NCBI RefSeq assembly: GCF_003202405.1
Contig: NZ_QJHL01000001.1
Location: forward strand, 868,001 to 932,000
Reading direction: 5' to 3'
From: Flavobacterium hydrophilum
Lineage (GTDB): Bacteria; Bacteroidota; Bacteroidia; Flavobacteriales; Flavobacteriaceae
Length of the DNA stretch: 64,000 nucleotides
Below the pieces are notes generated by a model, which ran no database searches, was not told the origin of the DNA, and saw only the letters and a list, made by a program, of their open reading frames with translations. Positions 46,926 to 56,424 of this stretch are shown one piece after another (position 1 is the first letter of the stretch; the number at the start of each line of letters is the position of its first letter). The translations under genes were made by a program, and so were the position numbers.

Positions 46926-48024
46926 TATGAATAGGTATTTGCAAACTTATTATATAGTAATTTAGCTTTGTTTTGTATTCCAGGCTAAAATTATTCTTGT
47001 AAATTAATTTTAATCTTTTCTTGGTATTAATTAGTCCGATACCGCCTTTAGGATTATTTTTTTGTGAAATTACAAAATTATTAAGGATTTCAAAATGCAG
47101 CATTTTATTGTCAATAATTTTGCAGTTTATTTTAATCTTCAGGTTCTTGTTATTTAGTCCTCCGTGTTTAAAAGCATTTTCGACCAACGAAATAAAAATC
47201 AATGGAGGTACTTTGATATCTTCTATATTAGACTCAAGATTAATGGTTACTTCCACGTTCTCAAAACGAAGTTTTTCAATTTCGATATAATTCTGGATAT
47301 AATCAATTTCTTTTATCAAAGGTACAAGCTTGGTTCCTTTTACATCATATAAGACATATTCCATCAGGTTTGATAATTTAATAATTACATCCGGAACTTT
47401 ATCAGAAGATTCTAATGATAGTGCATATAAATTATTTAACGTATTAAAGAAAAAGTGAGGCTGAATCTGATTTTCGAGATATTTAAGCTTTATTTTAAAT
47501 TGATTTTCCCTCAATGCTCTGTTTCTTTCTCTTTCGCGTAGCCAGGTTAAGGTCAGATAAACAGAAGACGCCATTGCCAATACATATAATTCACCAATAC
47601 ATACTGCAAGAATGTGATTGATGTCAAAAGGATGATATTCTCTGTTTGCCTCTGGCCAGATATTTTCAGAAATGATATAATAGGTAAGGGCAGTTTTTAG
47701 CAAATAGACTGCAAACAGACTAATTAGTAATGCAATAGTATACTTTATATATTGCTGTTTGAGTACGTAGCGACGAACTAAAATAAAAAGATTAAAATAA
47801 ACTAAAGGTATATGCAGGGAGAATTCAATCAAATTTGATTTAAATGAATAATCATAATCGTTAAAATAGGCTCCCCATCTTAAAAAATTAAGTGTAAAAT
47901 AACTCCCCCAAAACCAGATATGATTTCGAAGTTTAATATCAAAGTTTAATTTCTGAATTTCACTCAATTTTAATATAGTATTAAGTATATTGTGGATGTT
48001 TAAATTATATGCAACTTTAAACAA
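46915..48024 (-). CDS. LytS-type sensor histidine kinase of the chitin locus
   Basis: The 369-residue kinase has about four membrane helices (residues 35-165), then a His_kinase domain with NQIQPHFFFNTLNN, where His190 is the phosphorylated residue. A compact HATPase region follows (FISLVENAFKHGG and GGIGLINTKKRL). There is no large periplasmic sensor domain, so the signal is likely sensed in or at the membrane or by a partner. It diverges from susC across 205 bp that hold the shared regulatory block. Confidence 0.9.
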   Translation of the reverse strand: MFKVAYNLNIHNILNTILKLSEIQKLNFDIKLRNHIWFWGSYFTLNFLRWGAYFNDYDYSFKSNLIEFSLHIPLVYFNLFILVRRYVLKQQYIKYTIALLISLFAVYLLKTALTYYIISENIWPEANREYHPFDINHILAVCIGELYVLAMASSVYLTLTWLRERERNRALRENQFKIKLKYLENQIQPHFFFNTLNNLYALSLESSDKVPDVIIKLSNLMEYVLYDVKGTKLVPLIKEIDYIQNYIEIEKLRFENVEVTINLESNIEDIKVPPLIFISLVENAFKHGGLNNKNLKIKINCKIIDNKMLHFEILNNFVISQKNNPKGGIGLINTKKRLKLIYKNNFSLEYKTKLNYYIISLQIPIHNED

Positions 48025-48109
48025 TTACTTGGTGAAACACAATTTTTTTGAATAAAATTTCATAAAATTCGACAAACGGTATATTATTTTGTTTAGATAA
48101 CGTTTTCGT

Positions 48110-48203
48110 AAAACGCATTATTGATTGTTTTATGTCGTTGGTTTAAAATTTGAAGCTGTTGGTATAAATTATTTTTTTTAACAATACCTTAAGAATAAAT
48201 TTA
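48110..48203 (+). promoter_or_regulatory. susC promoter with LytTR-type direct repeats
   Basis: CGTTGG at 48136-48141 and TGTTGG at 48157-48162 are direct repeats exactly 21 bp apart, the spacing used by LytTR regulators. A -7-like TAAATTTA lies at 48196-48203, 33 nt after the second repeat, and no -33 TTG is seen, which suggests activator dependence. The whole block aligns without gaps to 54136-54229 (about 71 of 94 identical by hand count). Confidence 0.7.
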
Positions 48204-48229
48204 CCCCATAACTAACAAAATAAATAAAC

Positions 48230-51200
48230 ATGAAAAAATTTTTATTAATCTTTATGATTGTTTTTACAGCGCAGGTTTCGCTTGCTCAGGTAAAAAATGT
48301 CAAGGGTTTGATTACAGATTCTGATGGGATGCCGTTACCAGGGGCAACTGTTTCTGTACAAGGAGGGCAAAAAGGTACTACTACCGATTTTGACGGTTTG
48401 TATACTATTGACGTACAAAGCGGACAAACATTAGTTTTTACCTATGTAGGTCTTGAAACACAAAAGATTGTTGTAGGAGATGCAGCTGCAATTAATGTGA
48501 AAATGAAACTAGCGGCTTCAAATGCTTTAAATGAAGTTGTTGTAACTGCATTAGGTATTAAAAGACAAAAGAAAGAACTGGGGTATGCAGTTCAGGATCT
48601 TAAAGGAGACCAATTAAACAAAGTTATTACTACGAATGTGGCTACTGCGCTTTCAGGAAAAGTTGCGGGCGTTGATGTTTCTATTCCGGCCACGGGAGTT
48701 GGAGGGTCAACAAGGGTTATTATTAGAGGTATTTCAAGTATTGGTGAAAGCAATCAGCCACTTTATATTGTAGATGGAGTTCCTATTGATAACTCAGGTT
48801 TGAGCAATGACACTGCTGCTACAAGTAAATGGTTTGACGGAAGAGATAACGGAGACGGGATTTCAAGTATCAACCCTAACAACATTGAAAGTTTAACAGT
48901 ATTAAAAGGAGCTGCAGCAGCTGCATTATACGGATCGCGAGCCTTAAATGGTGTTATTTTGATTACAACTAAAAAAGGAAGCAAAGGCAAATTGCAGGTT
49001 GAACTTACAAGTGGTGTAAGTTTTGACAGGGTAGATGCAAAGTATGCTGATTATCAGACTGAATATGGTTCTGGAACAAATGGTACTTTACCGGATCCTA
49101 CAAAAGGACCTAATGAAATATATAATTATACTACTAGTGCCTGGGGACCTAAGTTCTCTGAAAGTGTTGGGCAGCAAATAAAAATATTTGATGGTTCTAT
49201 GAAACCTTATGCTAAAGTAGATAATAATATTCAGGATTTTTTCCAAACAGGAGTAACACTTTCTAACGGAATCTCATTATCAGCAGGAAGCGACAATGCT
49301 TCTGTTCGTTTCGGATATAACAACCTGACAAATGATGACGTTATTCCGGAATCTGGTTTAGAAAGAAATGATGCAAGTTTAAATGGAACTATAAAATCAG
49401 ATAAATTTACTTTGGCTGCAAACGTAAATTACATGGTTGAAAATACACAGAACAGACCTGGATTAGGAGATTCACCAAATAATGTTGGTTATTCATTAAG
49501 TTCATTAGCTCCAAGTTTTGATCAGGCCTGGTTAAAAAATTATAAAAACGAGGAAACCGGTCAAATTTATCCTTGGAATACTAATGTGTATCAACTGAAT
49601 CCATATTTTACTACACAGGCAAATCATAACTCATCTGTGAAAAACCGTTTTATAGGAAATGTTACAGGAACTTATCAATTTAAAAATTGGCTAGCATTAA
49701 CTTTTAGAACTGGTTTAGACAGCTATGCTTTCAGTTCAAAAGATTTTATGGCGGCAGGGAGTACATGGCCTGGAAGAGATCAAGGATATTTAGGATTGGA
49801 TAATATAAATGTTTCAGAGATGAATACAGATATTATAGCCACTTTCAGTGATATTAAATTAGCTACAGACTTTACTTTTTCAGGAATTTTAGGTACATCA
49901 AGAAGAGATTTTAAAAGAGATTTCAATTCTAGTTTTGGAACAAATATTATTGAGCCGGGAATTGAATACATAAGTAATTTTTCTTCTACTACAATTAATG
50001 CACCAGTAGTAACCAGAACAAGAACAAATTCAGTGTATGGTTCAGCAAAGTTTGATTATAAAGGGTATTTGTATGCTGAGTTTACAGGAAGAAATGATTG
50101 GTTTAGTGTAATATACAGCGGGGATAACAACGCATTTTATCCTGCGGCTTCGTTAGGTTTTGTATTTTCTGATGCTTTTGGTATTCAGAATGATACATTT
50201 AGCTATGGAAAATTCAGAGCTTCATGGGCACAGGTTTCAAATGCACCGGGAGCTTATAAAAATGCATTAAATTATACTACTTTTTCATCTTATGACGGAC
50301 AGAGTGTTGTTAATATTAAAAACTCTGCAGCACCAAATGCTAATTTGACTTATCAGTCTAAAACAGGAGTGGAGTTTGGAGTTGAAACGGCATTCTTTAA
50401 AAATAGATTAAAAGCTGATATTACAGTATACCGTGAAGACACTGCTGATCAAACACTTGATTTAGCATCATCTGCAACATCAGGATATGAATTCCTTTCT
50501 GTAAATGCAGGACAATTAAGAAACGAAGGTATTGAGGTTTTCTTATCAGGAACTCCAATTAAAACAAATAGTTTCGAATGGGGAATTGATTTGAACTTCT
50601 CAAAAAACAAAAACTCAATTATTTCTTTACATCCGGATATTAATACGTATGCTATTTCTGAGGCTCGTTGGGCTGGAGCAGCTATCGTAGCTCAGGTTGG
50701 GGGTCAGTACGGAACTATCATCGGAAAAGATTTTCTAAGAACTACTTCAGGAGAGAAGATTGTAGACGCAAATGGTATGCCTTTGTTCACAGATTCTAAA
50801 GTAAATTTAGGAAAAGGACTTCCTGACTGGTCTGCCGGTTTAACCAACAGATTTTCTTATAAAGGGATAACACTTCAGTTTTTAATTGATATGAAATTTG
50901 GAATGGATGTATATTCTATGACAAATTCATTAGCAGCGCAAAAAGGACTTTTAGATATCACTACAGAGGGTAGAGATGCATACAATGAAGCAAGAGCAGA
51001 GGCTGTGGCAAACGATCCTAATTTTAGTCAGTCAACATGGATTCCTACTGCGGGTTATATAGCAGAAGGTGTTGTGAATACCGGAACTGTTGCTAATCCT
51101 GTATACGAGCAAAATACTAAGCCTGTAAATCCTCAGGATTATTGGACTACTGTTTTCAATAATACACCGGCACCTTTTATTTATGATGCTTCTTATGTGA

Positions 51201-51430
51201 AATTAAGAGAGGTAAGTTTAGGTTATACTATACCAAAAAGTGTTTTTAGCGGAGCAAAAATTAGCTCAATTTATGTGTCTGCATTCGCAAGAAATTTATT
51301 GACTTTTAATAAAGATTTACCAAACGTTGACCCGGAATCTATGTATACTTCTGGAAATGGACAAGGATTTGAATATGGTTCACTGCCATTCAGACAATCG
51401 TATGGTTTTAATATTAAAGTTGCATTCTAA
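48230..51430 (+). CDS. SusC-like TonB-dependent transporter for chitooligosaccharides
   Basis: The 1,066-residue protein has a signal peptide (FLLIFMIVFTAQVSLAQ), then a carboxypeptidase-like D2 domain (about 22-98, with LITDSDGMPLPGATV), a TonB-box region (NEVVVTALGI), a plug domain (about 115-230, with YIVDGVPIDNSG and ALYGSRALNGVILITTKKG), and a large barrel ending in SYGFNIKVAF. It would import chitin oligomers across the outer membrane with the SusD lipoprotein encoded 13 nt downstream. Substrate assignment rests on neighbours (GH18, GH20, NagB). Confidence 0.95.
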   Translation: MKKFLLIFMIVFTAQVSLAQVKNVKGLITDSDGMPLPGATVSVQGGQKGTTTDFDGLYTIDVQSGQTLVFTYVGLETQKIVVGDAAAINVKMKLAASNALNEVVVTALGIKRQKKELGYAVQDLKGDQLNKVITTNVATALSGKVAGVDVSIPATGVGGSTRVIIRGISSIGESNQPLYIVDGVPIDNSGLSNDTAATSKWFDGRDNGDGISSINPNNIESLTVLKGAAAAALYGSRALNGVILITTKKGSKGKLQVELTSGVSFDRVDAKYADYQTEYGSGTNGTLPDPTKGPNEIYNYTTSAWGPKFSESVGQQIKIFDGSMKPYAKVDNNIQDFFQTGVTLSNGISLSAGSDNASVRFGYNNLTNDDVIPESGLERNDASLNGTIKSDKFTLAANVNYMVENTQNRPGLGDSPNNVGYSLSSLAPSFDQAWLKNYKNEETGQIYPWNTNVYQLNPYFTTQANHNSSVKNRFIGNVTGTYQFKNWLALTFRTGLDSYAFSSKDFMAAGSTWPGRDQGYLGLDNINVSEMNTDIIATFSDIKLATDFTFSGILGTSRRDFKRDFNSSFGTNIIEPGIEYISNFSSTTINAPVVTRTRTNSVYGSAKFDYKGYLYAEFTGRNDWFSVIYSGDNNAFYPAASLGFVFSDAFGIQNDTFSYGKFRASWAQVSNAPGAYKNALNYTTFSSYDGQSVVNIKNSAAPNANLTYQSKTGVEFGVETAFFKNRLKADITVYREDTADQTLDLASSATSGYEFLSVNAGQLRNEGIEVFLSGTPIKTNSFEWGIDLNFSKNKNSIISLHPDINTYAISEARWAGAAIVAQVGGQYGTIIGKDFLRTTSGEKIVDANGMPLFTDSKVNLGKGLPDWSAGLTNRFSYKGITLQFLIDMKFGMDVYSMTNSLAAQKGLLDITTEGRDAYNEARAEAVANDPNFSQSTWIPTAGYIAEGVVNTGTVANPVYEQNTKPVNPQDYWTTVFNNTPAPFIYDASYVKLREVSLGYTIPKSVFSGAKISSIYVSAFARNLLTFNKDLPNVDPESMYTSGNGQGFEYGSLPFRQSYGFNIKVAF

Positions 51431-51443
51431 AAAAAAAGAAATT

Positions 51444-52976
51444 ATGAAATTCAAAAAAATAATACTAGCCATAGCCATATTGTTAACCACAGTTGGCTGT
51501 ACCGAAAATTTTGATGAACTGGAAAAAGATCCGGTTGCATTGTCAGCAAATCCTGCAGGACAGCTTACATTCACTCAATTGTGTATGTCTGGTGACGGTT
51601 ATTACCAATGGAGAGCAAACCTAATTTATTCAGGCGGATTTGTACAGCATTATTCAGGTGCGTGGAATCAAACAGAATATGGCAACAAATTCAAGAAAAA
51701 TGATGATTATGCAACAGCAATCTGGAGAAACGGTTATGCAAATGAGCTGAAAAATGTTGTGGATATCATTGATAAAACCAGTGGTAATCCGGCTATGGTA
51801 AACATGAATGCTGTAGCAAAAATCATGAAAGTGATGGTGGCACAGCGTTTAACGGATCTTTATGGAGATATTCCTTATTCTCAGGCAGGAAAAGGATTCT
51901 CACAAGGAATTGTAACACCTAAATATGACACTCAGGAAGAAGTTTATACTGCTTTTTTTAGTGAATTAGACGAAGCTTATAACCAGTTAAATGCTGGAGG
52001 AGGCACTGTTAAAGGAGATTTGTTCTATAAAGGAGATATTTCAAAATGGAAGAAACTGGCTAATACGCTAAGACTACGTTTAGGAATGAGACTTTCTGAA
52101 ATTAAACCTGCAGAAGCTGAGAAACAAGTGAAAGCCGCATTACAAAATGGTGTTTTCGAAAGTAATCTGGACAACTGTATTATGCGTCATTTAGATGCAA
52201 CTTTTAGTGATAATCCTGCTGCTATTGATTTTAGAGGAAATGGTTTGGCATATGCCTTTGTTGGTAATGAGCACGGAGATCATTTCAGTACATTAGTAAT
52301 AGACTTTTTGAAAAACAATGGTGATCCAAGATTAACTATGCTGGCTACTGCCAAAACAACATCTGCTTTGCCTGGGAAAAGTGGGCAACCTGTTCAGCCA
52401 GGAGAAGATTTGTATGCAGGAGTTAAACCAGGATCTTTTCAGTATGAAGCTCCGGGAGGTGCTACTGCAACTTCAGGAATCCAGTCTTATTACAAACAAA
52501 AAACAACACCTTATCTGCATGTAAGTTATTCAGAAACACAATTATTATTAGCTGAGGCTGCTTACAGAGGATGGGTAACAGGAACATCGGCTGCTGAATA
52601 TTATAAAAAAGGGGTTGAAGCCGGTATCAAACAATTAGCAATTTATAACGCGCCTCTACCATCTCAGACTGATATTGATGCATATTTAAATGCTAAGCCA
52701 TTAGTTGCAGGAACAGAAAAACAGCAAATTGGGACACAGCTTTGGATTACATACATATTCAACAGTATAGAAGCTTATTCAAACCAGAGAAGAACTGGAT
52801 TCCCTCAATTGATTCCAATAACAAACCCTGATTCAGAAACAGGTGGAGTTACGCCAAAACGTTTGTACTATCCAAATGATGAAATGCAGAAAAATGAAGT
52901 GAATTATTTAGCTGCATTGGAAAGAATGGGAGGAACAAATGACTGGCTGAATAAAGTTTGGTGGGATGCAAACTAA
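51444..52976 (+). CDS. SusD-like surface glycan-binding lipoprotein
   Basis: The start at 51444 gives a lipoprotein signal (MKFKKIILAIAILLTTVG then Cys19); frame continuation upstream overlaps susC and is not used. The mature part is about 490 residues with the tetratricopeptide-type helices of the SusD/RagB family, type 2 form: the N-terminal ENFDELEKDP, a central AQRLTDLYGDIPYSQAGKG, and the C-terminal EAYSNQRRTGFPQL. It should cap the SusC barrel and bind chitooligosaccharides outside the cell. It lies 13 nt after susC, so the pair is one transcript. Confidence 0.93.
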   Translation: MKFKKIILAIAILLTTVGCTENFDELEKDPVALSANPAGQLTFTQLCMSGDGYYQWRANLIYSGGFVQHYSGAWNQTEYGNKFKKNDDYATAIWRNGYANELKNVVDIIDKTSGNPAMVNMNAVAKIMKVMVAQRLTDLYGDIPYSQAGKGFSQGIVTPKYDTQEEVYTAFFSELDEAYNQLNAGGGTVKGDLFYKGDISKWKKLANTLRLRLGMRLSEIKPAEAEKQVKAALQNGVFESNLDNCIMRHLDATFSDNPAAIDFRGNGLAYAFVGNEHGDHFSTLVIDFLKNNGDPRLTMLATAKTTSALPGKSGQPVQPGEDLYAGVKPGSFQYEAPGGATATSGIQSYYKQKTTPYLHVSYSETQLLLAEAAYRGWVTGTSAAEYYKKGVEAGIKQLAIYNAPLPSQTDIDAYLNAKPLVAGTEKQQIGTQLWITYIFNSIEAYSNQRRTGFPQLIPITNPDSETGGVTPKRLYYPNDEMQKNEVNYLAALERMGGTNDWLNKVWWDAN

Positions 52977-53055
52977 AAAATAATTCCAAAGTTATGCCTA
53001 ATAAGGTGTTATTTTCATTCTAATTAAATTAAAAAACAATTTTAAATTAAAAATA

Positions 53056-54081
53056 ATGATAAAAAATAAAGCCTTATTAGGCATCCTTTTTTTTATTGGT
53101 TCACTTTTTACATCTTACAGCTGTTCTAAGGACAACGAGACAGAAATTGATAATTCAAAAACTAAAACAGCCAGGGTTGTAGGCTATTTATCTTCGGATA
53201 ATTTTAGTAAAATCAGCTCCATACAATTTTGTAAGCTGACGCATCTTAATCTGTCATTCGCAAATCCGGATAACACAGGTAATTTAATTTTTGATGGTGA
53301 TATTGATGCCGTTATTAAACATGTAAAAGGTGTAAATCCCAATATTAAAATATGTGTTTCTATTGCGGGAGGAGTTATTTCGGCAGAACAAGCCGCTAAC
53401 TGGTCATTGCTTATCGATAAGCCGGAAAATAGGCCAGATTTTATAAAGAAAATTATAAATTTTATTGAAATCCATAAACTGGATGGTGTCGATGTAGATC
53501 TTGAATGGGATGCGGTAACTACAGGTTACAGTGGTTTTGTTATTGAATTAAAAAATGCCATAAAAAGTAAAAACAAGCTCATAACTTCAGCTTTACCCAT
53601 TAATACCCGTTTTGTTAATATAAACAATGAGGCTCTGAATGCTTTTGACTTTATTAATATTATGGCTTATGATGTGACAGGACCGTGGGCACCGGATAAG
53701 CCGGGTCAGCACAGCTCTTTTAATGATGCTAAATTAGGAATCGAATTTTGGAATAAAATGCAAAATGTCCCAAAAGAAAAGCTAACACTTGGTGTTCCGT
53801 TTTATGGCTATAATTTTACAGATCCCGTTGCTACCAGTGCAACTTACGCACAAATTATTGCCGTAGGCAGTCAATTTGCTGAGCTGGATGAATTGGGTAA
53901 AATTTATTATAACGGAAGACCAACTATTGAGCAAAAAGTGCAATTGGCTTCAGAAACGACTGGCGGAATCATGATTTGGGAAATTGCCCAGGATTCATTT
54001 GATCAATATTCCTTATTGGATGTCATTCATAAAAAATATACAAAACTGGGGTTTGTCACTTCTGATTTATGTGGTAACTAA
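53056..54081 (+). CDS. GH18 lipoprotein (ChiB-like chitinase or endo-beta-N-acetylglucosaminidase)
   Basis: The protein has 341 residues with a lipoprotein signal ending at Cys23 (SLFTSYSC). A single GH18 barrel follows (about 36-330). The catalytic motif DGVDVDLEW (Asp143, Asp146, Asp148, acid Glu150) is complete. YDVTGPWAPD in the middle and IMIWEIAQDS near the end are further GH18 marks. It probably trims chitooligosaccharides at the outer membrane or in the periplasm. Its place between susD and nagB supports a chitin role, although F-type endoglycosidases share the fold. It starts 79 nt after susD. Confidence 0.9.
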   Translation: MIKNKALLGILFFIGSLFTSYSCSKDNETEIDNSKTKTARVVGYLSSDNFSKISSIQFCKLTHLNLSFANPDNTGNLIFDGDIDAVIKHVKGVNPNIKICVSIAGGVISAEQAANWSLLIDKPENRPDFIKKIINFIEIHKLDGVDVDLEWDAVTTGYSGFVIELKNAIKSKNKLITSALPINTRFVNINNEALNAFDFINIMAYDVTGPWAPDKPGQHSSFNDAKLGIEFWNKMQNVPKEKLTLGVPFYGYNFTDPVATSATYAQIIAVGSQFAELDELGKIYYNGRPTIEQKVQLASETTGGIMIWEIAQDSFDQYSLLDVIHKKYTKLGFVTSDLCGN

Positions 54082-54135
54082 AAGTATTGTAAAACAGGTG
54101 AATTTTTAAGGGGTAGAAGTTCCTTTTATTGTACA

Positions 54136-54229
54136 AAAACGTGTTATTGACTGAATAGTGCTGTTCGTTTAAAAGTTTAAGCAGTTTGTATAAATAATTT
54201 TTTTGAGGAGTCCTTTAAAAATAAATTTG
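54136..54229 (+). promoter_or_regulatory. nagB promoter with LytTR-type direct repeats
   Basis: TGTTCG at 54162-54167 and AGTTTG at 54183-54188 are 21 bp apart, as in the susC block. The -7 element TAAATTTG (54222-54229) matches the consensus, and TTG at 54203-54205 gives a 16-nt spacer. The leader to the ATG is about 100 nt. The block aligns gap-free with 48110-48203, and the repeat-to--7 distance (33 nt) is identical. Confidence 0.7.
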
Positions 54230-54335
54230 CAGAAAAGAATATAAGTTGGGATTAGTAATTTGTTAAGTTTTTATGAATTAATTAATTACGTGTAGGTCTT
54301 ACTTTTATATATAATATTATCAAAAAAGAAAAAAA

Positions 54336-56273
54336 ATGAAAAGTGCTTTAGAAATAAAACCTGATATCAGCTATAAAAGTGCAGGAAAATTTGAAGAAAC
54401 CAGATTTGAGAAAATTCACAATGAAATCTTCAAAAGTTCAGCAGAAGCTTCATTAATTGTAGCGCAGGAAATCGCTCAGTTAATTAGATCTAAACAAGAA
54501 AAAAATAAATCTTGTGTTTTAGGTCTGGCAACAGGTTCTTCTCCTATAAAAGTATATGAAGAGTTAGTGAGAATGCACAGAGAAGAAGGATTAAGTTTTA
54601 GAAATGTAATCACTTTTAATCTGGATGAATATTATCCAATGTCAAAGGAGAATAATCAGAGCTATCACTATTTCATGCATCAGCATCTTTTTAATCATAT
54701 TGATATCGATCCGGAGAATGTTAATATTCCTGATGGTACCGTTGCAATTGATGAGTTGAATCAATATTGTATCGACTATGAAATGAATATCAAACAAGCC
54801 GGAGGCCTTGATTTTCAATTATTAGGTATCGGACGTACAGGTCACGTGGGCTTCAATGAACCGGGATCGCACATTAATTCCGGAACCAGAATTATTACAC
54901 TGGATCATATTACAAGGGTAGATGCTTCATCTGACTTTAATGGTATAGACAACGTTCCAAAAAGAGCAATCACCATGGGGGTTTCGACCATTATGAGATC
55001 GAAGAGAATTGTACTAATGGCCTGGGGACAAAACAAAGCAGATATCATCAAGAGAACCATCCAGGGTGATATCAGTTCTGAAGTTCCTGCCACATTTTTA
55101 CAAAATCATCCTAATGCAACTTTCGTTTTAGATCAGTCTGCAGCGGTAGAATTGACACGTTTCAAAACGCCTTGGTTAGTTGGAGAATGTATCTGGACAC
55201 AGGAATTAAAAAGCAAAGCGATTGTTTGGTTGTGCCAAAAAACAAAACAGTCGATTTTAAAATTAACAGACCGTGATTACAACAACAACGGAATGTCTGA
55301 TCTTCTCGCACAGGAAGGTTCTGCGTACGATTTGAATATTAACATGTTCAACGTATTGCAGCATACTATTACAGGATGGCCTGGAGGAAAACCTAATACG
55401 GATGATTCACATCGTCCTGAAAGAGCCAATCCTGCAAAAAAACGAGTGATTCTTTTTAGTCCGCATCCTGATGATGATGTGATTTCTATGGGAGGAACTT
55501 TTTCAAAATTAATTAAACAGGGGCATGATGTACACGTAGTATATCAAACCTCAGGAAATATAGCGGTTACCGACGATGAAGCACTAAAATTTGCTGAAGT
55601 ATGTAACGATTTTGTTGGAGATATTGATGCTAAAATTAATTTCAAATCAGTTATTAAATTTTTGAACAACAAATCTGAAAATCAGGTAGATTCATTAGAA
55701 GTTCGAAAATTAAAAGGATTGATTCGCAGAAGAGAATCGTATGCAGCCACAAGATACATCGGACTAAAAGATGAAAACACCCACTTTTTAGATCTTCCTT
55801 TTTATGAAACCGGACAGGTAAAGAAAAACCCGTTAGGTCCTGAAGATATTGCAATCGTAAAAGATATTATTGCTCAAATAAAGCCACATCAGGTGTTTGC
55901 AGCAGGTGATCTTGCGGATCCTCACGGAACGCATGAAGTTTGTCTGAATGCCATATTTGCTGCAATGAAAGAACTGAAACCACAAAAATACATGGATGAC
56001 TGCTGGTTATGGTTGTACAGAGGTGCATGGCACGAATGGGACATTCACGAAATTGACATGGCTGTTCCGCTTTCTCCATCTGAAGTATTACTGAAGCGTC
56101 ATGCGATTTTATATCACCAGTCTCAAAAAGACAGGGTTATGTTTCAGGGGAATGATTCAAGAGAGTTTTGGGTTAGGGCAGAAGACCGAAACAAAAATAC
56201 AGCCATTCTGTATGACGAATTAGGTTTGGCAGAATATGAAGCTATTGAGGCTTTCAAACGTTTTGATTACTAA
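54336..56273 (+). CDS. nagB: Glucosamine-6-phosphate deaminase fused to a PIG-L/LmbE-type deacetylase
   Basis: The 645-residue protein has two enzymes. Residues about 20-290 are NagB: GLATGSSPIKVYEEL, FNLDEYYP with a catalytic Asp, GRTGHVGFNEP with His170, and RITMGVSTIM-like segments. Residues about 365-625 are a PIG-L/LmbE zinc deacetylase: SPHPDDD (375-381, His377) and ADPHGTHE (Asp528, His530, His533). The two steps together would turn GlcNAc-6-phosphate into GlcN-6-phosphate and then fructose-6-phosphate plus ammonia. No separate nagA is in the window, so the second domain may replace it; that is inference. It has its own regulated promoter. Confidence 0.9.
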   Translation: MKSALEIKPDISYKSAGKFEETRFEKIHNEIFKSSAEASLIVAQEIAQLIRSKQEKNKSCVLGLATGSSPIKVYEELVRMHREEGLSFRNVITFNLDEYYPMSKENNQSYHYFMHQHLFNHIDIDPENVNIPDGTVAIDELNQYCIDYEMNIKQAGGLDFQLLGIGRTGHVGFNEPGSHINSGTRIITLDHITRVDASSDFNGIDNVPKRAITMGVSTIMRSKRIVLMAWGQNKADIIKRTIQGDISSEVPATFLQNHPNATFVLDQSAAVELTRFKTPWLVGECIWTQELKSKAIVWLCQKTKQSILKLTDRDYNNNGMSDLLAQEGSAYDLNINMFNVLQHTITGWPGGKPNTDDSHRPERANPAKKRVILFSPHPDDDVISMGGTFSKLIKQGHDVHVVYQTSGNIAVTDDEALKFAEVCNDFVGDIDAKINFKSVIKFLNNKSENQVDSLEVRKLKGLIRRRESYAATRYIGLKDENTHFLDLPFYETGQVKKNPLGPEDIAIVKDIIAQIKPHQVFAAGDLADPHGTHEVCLNAIFAAMKELKPQKYMDDCWLWLYRGAWHEWDIHEIDMAVPLSPSEVLLKRHAILYHQSQKDRVMFQGNDSREFWVRAEDRNKNTAILYDELGLAEYEAIEAFKRFDY

Positions 56274-56424
56274 GATTATTTTTAGGATTTGATTTATAGC
56301 GAATCAAATTACCAAATTCAGATTGATTTCATACTGATAGTGAGGATCAATAGAGAGATCATTCTGGATTTTTTATCTATTTATTAATGTTGTCTCAGGA
56401 TAACCATTTTTCAAGCGCCATAAA

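Noticed and set aside
51327..51443. A longer susD frame overlapping the end of susC
   Set aside because: The lipoprotein signal begins at the ATG at 51444; the upstream part is the shadow of susC.
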